Source of the DNA: Hordeum vulgare subsp. vulgare
Taxonomy: Eukaryota > Streptophyta > Magnoliopsida > Poales > Poaceae
Direction: 5' to 3'
Assembly: GCF_904849725.1 (NCBI RefSeq)
Contig: NC_058518.1
Coordinates: forward strand, 413,671,081 to 413,735,080
DNA: 64,000 nt
A program made the translations under genes and the position numbers. Below, one piece after another: positions 60,168-64,000 of the stretch (its first letter is position 1; every line of letters starts with the position of its first letter). Under the pieces are notes generated by a model, which made no database searches, had not been told where the DNA came from, and saw nothing but the letters and a program-made list of their open reading frames with translations.

Positions 60168-60183
60168 CCCGGCAACGGCGTCA
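60168..60183 (-). other. Primer-binding site of E2
   Basis: On the minus strand TGACGCCGTTGCCGGG lies 10 bp from the LTR edge. It resembles the TGGCGCCGTTGCCGGGG site (tRNA-Asp type) of many Athila/Sabrina-like elements, with one base changed. Confidence 0.75.
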
Positions 60184-60193
60184 GAAATTCGCT

Positions 60194-61867
60194 TGATGAT
60201 GAGTTGATGGATATACTTCTCGCCCCTCGTTGGATACCCCAAGTGGAAGGTGGAGATGTAGTCAGCAGCAAAGTTCCCTTACACGGAGACTGTAAGGTTT
60301 ATCGAACCAGGAGGACTCCTAGGCTCAACAAGTATGTGTCTTCCACCCTAGCGCTAGCAGAAGACGTGGACTTGCACACACAACAAATAACTTTGCTCCC
60401 AACGAGTACAGAGAGGTTGTCAATCTCTCCGGCCTTGTAGTTTGCAAAGGATCAAAACACAAGCGGGAAGTTAATAGTGATTGCAACGGTAAAGTAAATG
60501 AAAGCGCTAAATGATGGAGGTGTAAACAATGATGGTGATATGGACCGGAGTCACATGATGTTCACTAGTGATGTCTCTCTCCCAAAAGATGATAAACAAC
60601 TATGCTTGGGTAAATAAATCACAGTTGGGCAATTGACAGAATTATCATCGCACCGCAATGCTAATTATGCTCCTTGATAGTTAGAGGTTCAATAGTAATG
60701 GGCAGTACGCCAAGACAAGTACATCGTTTATTTATCAGCATCTACTTACTAATCATCCACCTTGAGATATCTATCCAGAACATCTCTCCGGTATTAAGTT
60801 GCGAGACCCACCCAAAGTGTAAACTCAAAGCAATGGACAACTGCATTAAAGAACCATGTGTAAGGTAAACAATCCTTGAAACCATGATCACAAGCACCGT
60901 TGTTTTCTCCATGGTGGCAACAAGCACATCCCCTAGTCTCATGTTTCTGTCACTCAAGCTAGACATCAAGGGGCCTGAACCCACAATCCTGCATAACGCT
61001 CCCTCTTGGAGTTACAATCTACTACTCGGCCTAAGCAATAAATTACAACGAAGAACTTGCATGAATCACTAAGGAACATAATATAAAAGGATAATCAAAT
61101 ATATAACTCATAACAATCTAAACATAATCTCATAATCCATCGGATCCCAACAAACCGAGCATATCAATAGCAAGAGAATTACATAGATGCCTTGATCATG
61201 TAGGGAAGCTCATAAGGACTAACCATTGAAGCACAAGATTGGAGAGAAGACATCACATAACTACTGGTCAAGGATTCATGGTCCAAGGAGCACTACTCAC
61301 GGCACATCCAGGAAGCGTACATGGCGGTGGAGAAGCTCCCGGAGGTCAATCCTCCCTCCGGTAGGGTGCCGGGAAGAGGTCTCCTGACGCTCCCGATCTT
61401 GAAGAGCTGCAACGTTGGAACGATGGAGAAATTCGCGATTACAGAAAGTCTACGAGGGTTTCCTCTCGGGACTCTAAATATAGGCCAAAGGAGGGCACCG
61501 GAGGAGGTGGGACCCACCCAGGAAACCTCCTGGCGTGGCCTAGGGACTAGCGCGACCTAGGGCCTCGCCGCGCCAGCAGGCCGCCTAGGAGGCCCCTGGC
61601 CCCCTTTGGCCCTCCTTCGGTGATCCGGAAGCTTCTGTTTTGCTGATTTTTTATATATTTTTTCTGGATTTTTTCGGGCTTCAGAAAATTGGGTAAAAGC
61701 CCTTGCAATATAGACATCACCACACAGAAACTGGCACCGGGTGCACTGAGTTAGTAGGTTAGTACAAATATGTGTTAAATGATATAAAACTGTGGCAAAA
61801 CATATAACAATGACACCCAAAAGATCATGGAACAAGCAGAAATTATAGATACGTTTGGGACGTATCA
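60194..61867 (-). repeat. E2 5' LTR
   Basis: 1674 bp. On the minus strand it runs from TGATACGTCCCAAACGTATC to CAACTCATCATCA. It is the uninterrupted copy used to reconstruct the split LTR at 38013/55238. Followed by GTCCT (61868-61872). Confidence 0.93.
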
Positions 61868-62760
61868 GTCCTTAATGACCTGCTTGGTGTGCTACCCCCG
61901 AGCGTTGTTTGCGGATGTTGCGAACATGTGACATACACGTTTTTGATGACTGCATGATAGTTCAGTGCGTCATTCTTTACGGCTTAGAATTGAGGCACCC
62001 AAGAAGTTTTGAACGTCACGGAACATATGAGATGTTCTGAGAGCTGAAATTGGGATTTTAGGCTTGTGCCCGTGTTGAGAGGTATGAGACCTCCGGCAAG
62101 ATTCTTTGATTCCAATGTAAAGGAGAAAAACTCAATCATTGAGCATGTGCTCAGATTGTCTAGGTGCTACAATTACTTGAATCGAGTGGGACTTGATCTT
62201 CCAGATGAGATAGTGATTGACATGGTTCTCCAAAGTCAATACCACTAAGCTACTGAGCTTCATGATGAACTATAGCATACTAGGGATGGAGAAGATGATC
62301 CCTGAGCTATTTGTGATGTTTGACACCGCGAAGGTGGAAATCAAGAAGGAGCATCAATTGTTGATGGTTAGTAGAACCACTAGTTTCAAGAAGGGCAATG
62401 GCAAGAAGGGAAACTTCGAGAATGACTAGTCAGTTGTCACTCCAATGAAGAAACCCAAGGTTGAAACCAAACTCGAGACTAAGTGCTTCTATTACGTGGG
62501 AATGGTCACTGAAGCGGGATTGTCCTAGATACTTGGTAGATAAGAAAGCTCGCAACATCAACAGAAGTATATTAGATGTGTGTGTTATTGATGTGTACAT
62601 TACTAGTACTCCTAGTAGGACCAGGGTATTAGATACTGGTTCAGTTACTAAATGTTATTATCTCAAAATAAAAGCTACAAAATAAATGGATACTAGCTAA
62701 AGGCGAGGTGACGATGTGTGTTGGGAGTATTTCCAAGGTTGATGTGATCACCATCGCACG
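61868..62760 (+). pseudogene. E1 Gag, continued after E2
   Basis: It resumes with GTCCTTAATGACC. Readable pieces: RGMRPPARFFDSNVKEKNSII and LNRVGLDLPDEIV (62066-62248), then KKEHQLLMVSRTTSFKKGNGKKG (62217-62429). A broken zinc knuckle is present near 62485 (KCFYY then frame loss) and a protease remnant SRTRVLDTGS near 62620. Frameshifts and stops are dense. Confidence 0.83.
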
Positions 62761-64000
62761 CTCCCTATACCTTCTGGATTGTTGAACCTAAATAAATGTT
62801 ATTTGATGTTTGCGTTGAGCATGAACATGATTAGATCATGTTTATTGCAATGCGGTTATTCATTTAAGTTAGAGAATAATGGTTATTCTTCTTACATGAA
62901 TAATACCTTCAATGGTCATGCACCCAATGTGAATGGTTTATTGAATCTCGGTCGTAGTGATACACACGTTCATAGTATGTATGCCAAAAGATACAAAGTT
63001 AGTAATGATAGTACCACTTACTTGTGGCACTGCCGCTTAGGTCATGTTGGTATAAAACACATGACGAAGATCCATACTGATGGATCTTTGGACTTTCTCG
63101 ATTTTGAATCGTTTGAGACATGGGAACAATGCCTATTGGTGTAAACGCATGAAGAAAATCCATGCGATGGATCTTTTGGACTCACTTGATTTTGAATCAC
63201 GTGAGACATGCAAACCATGCCACATGGGCAAGATGACTGAAGGCCTCGTATTCAGTGAGATGGAACGAGCAAGTGAATTATTGGAAATGATATATTTTGA
63301 TGTATGCAGTCCAATGAGTGCTTAGGCACACAGTGGATCTCATTATGTTCTTACTTCACAGATGATTTGAGTAGATACACGTGTATTTAATTGATGAATC
63401 ACGAGTCTGAATTATTGAAAAGTTCAAGTAATTTCATAGTGAAGTTGAGGATCGTCGTGACAAGAGGATGAAATGTCTACGATATGATTGTAGAGGTTAA
63501 TATCTGAGTTGCGAGTTTGGTATACATTTAAGACAATGTGGAAATTGTTTCACAACTCATGCCACTTGGAACACGATAGTGTGATGGTGTGTCCGAACGT
63601 CGTAGACGCGCCCTATTAGATGTGGTGCATACTATGATCTATCTTATTGAATTACCACTATCATTTTGGGGTTATGCATTAGAGACAACCACATCCACTT
63701 TAAAAAGAGGACCATATAATTTCGTTGAGATGACACCGTATGAACTATGGTTTGGCAAGAAATCTAAGTTGTCCTTTCTTAAAGTTTGGGGTCATGATGC
63801 TTATCTCAAATGGCTTCAGCCTGATAACCTCAAACCCAAAGCGGATAAATGCATCTTCATAGGATACCTAAAATAGTTGGGTATACCTCCTATCTCAGAT
63901 CCAAAAGCAAAGTGTTTGTTGCAAAAACGGGTCCTTTCTCGAGAAAGAGTTTCTCTCAAAAGAATTGAGTGGGAGGATGGTGAAACTTGATGAGGTGTTT
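62761..64000 (+). pseudogene. E1 GAG-pre-integrase and integrase (runs off right edge)
   Basis: 62779-63144 reads SYMNNTFNGHAPNVNGLLNL and STTYLWHCRLGHVGIKHM, then hits the 89-bp duplication. 63080-63325 carries the second copy (CKPCHMGKM) and YFDVCSPMSA, where the first integrase Asp is kept. 63589-63876 has SERRRRALLDVVHTMI, SFWGYALETTTSTL and KVWGHDAYLKWLQ. The second catalytic block near 63480 has lost its frame. RT should follow beyond 64000. Confidence 0.85.
63047..63223 (+). repeat. 89-bp tandem duplication in E1 GAG-pre-integrase region
   Basis: Unit 1 is 63047-63135 and unit 2 is 63136-63223. Both start TTGGTrTAAA and carry CATGA.GAA, ATCCAT, GATGGATCTTT, GATTTTGAATC and GAGACATG in order. 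The junction CCTATTGGTGTAAA corresponds to CCTGTTGGTATAAA in the 18886-27556 element. Copies at 45425 and 50385 are single. Confidence 0.87.

Larger units (their letters stand above)
38013..61867 (-). mobile_element. Gypsy element E2 (Athila/Sabrina-like), gag-protease only
   Basis: The minus-strand element has its 5' LTR at 60194-61867, primer site at 60168-60183, gag and protease at 58140-60042, a non-coding 3' half at 55239-58140, and its 3' LTR at 38013-39310 plus 54891-55238, split by the compound Copia block. Target duplication GTCCT is perfect (38008-38012, 61868-61872). No RT, RNase H or integrase sequence is seen in the 2.9 kb where pol should be, so it must have depended on enzymes from another element. 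Confidence 0.88.
28378..64000 (+). mobile_element. Copia element E1, base of the nest (runs off right edge)
   Basis: Pieces in order: LTR 28378-30072; leader 35071-35438 and 37217-37870; gag start 37870-38012; remaining gag to integrase 61868-64000. They are separated by a truncated Gypsy element, a solo LTR and the large Gypsy element E2. Continuity across E2 is supported by the uninterrupted equivalent in the 18886-27556 element and by the GTCCT target duplication. Coding regions are full of stops. Five bases left of the LTR are CTTCG; the 3' end lies outside the window. Confidence 0.85.

Overview
ORGANISM. This is nuclear DNA of a grass, most likely Triticeae (wheat, barley, rye or a relative). 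Four things point there: one intron-containing, GC-rich plastid-pathway gene whose predicted protein is grass-like; Stowaway MITEs beginning CTCCCTCCGT; LTRs of about 1.8 kb beginning TGTTGGAAATATGCCC, the Angela/WIS/BARE type of Copia element; and deep nesting of LTR retrotransposons. I see no bacterial, organellar, tRNA, rRNA or CRISPR feature. LAYOUT. 1-6477 is a minus-strand Copia element cut by the left window edge, with its 5' LTR at 5098-6477. 6478-8466 is short intergenic DNA with degenerate repeats and the upstream region of the gene. 8467-12220 is the only intact host gene: eight exons encoding a 712-residue 1-deoxy-D-xylulose-5-phosphate synthase, the first enzyme of the plastid MEP isoprenoid pathway. 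Two Stowaway MITEs and a small LINE fragment follow it (12424-13085). Next come an unclassified element with 80-bp tandem repeats, a 5'-truncated minus-strand LINE (14155-16400), an unassigned LTR-like stretch and a lone Gypsy LTR (17070-18655). NESTED REGION. A full-length but decayed minus-strand Angela-type Copia element lies at 18886-27556 with both LTRs and a perfect 5-bp target duplication (ACCGC). From 28378 to the right edge one plus-strand Copia element (E1 here) forms the base of a nest. A truncated Gypsy element (30072-35070) and a solo Copia LTR (35439-37216) sit in its LTR/leader. A Gypsy element carrying only gag and protease (E2, 38013-61867, duplication GTCCT) splits its gag. 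One LTR of E2 is itself split by a compound Copia block (39311-54885) with LTRs in the order A-B-internal-C-partial internal-D. E1 resumes at 61868. HOW IT WORKS TOGETHER. Only the DXS gene looks functional. Every transposon ORF carries stops, frameshifts or deletions. No previously undescribed molecular system is evident. The most informative signals are structural: an 89-bp frame-breaking duplication shared by two separate Copia insertions, which suggests a defective subfamily mobilised in trans; the recombinant A-B-C-D LTR block; and the gag-protease-only Gypsy element. Family names for transposons rest on recalled end sequences and structure and are tentative; no database search was run.
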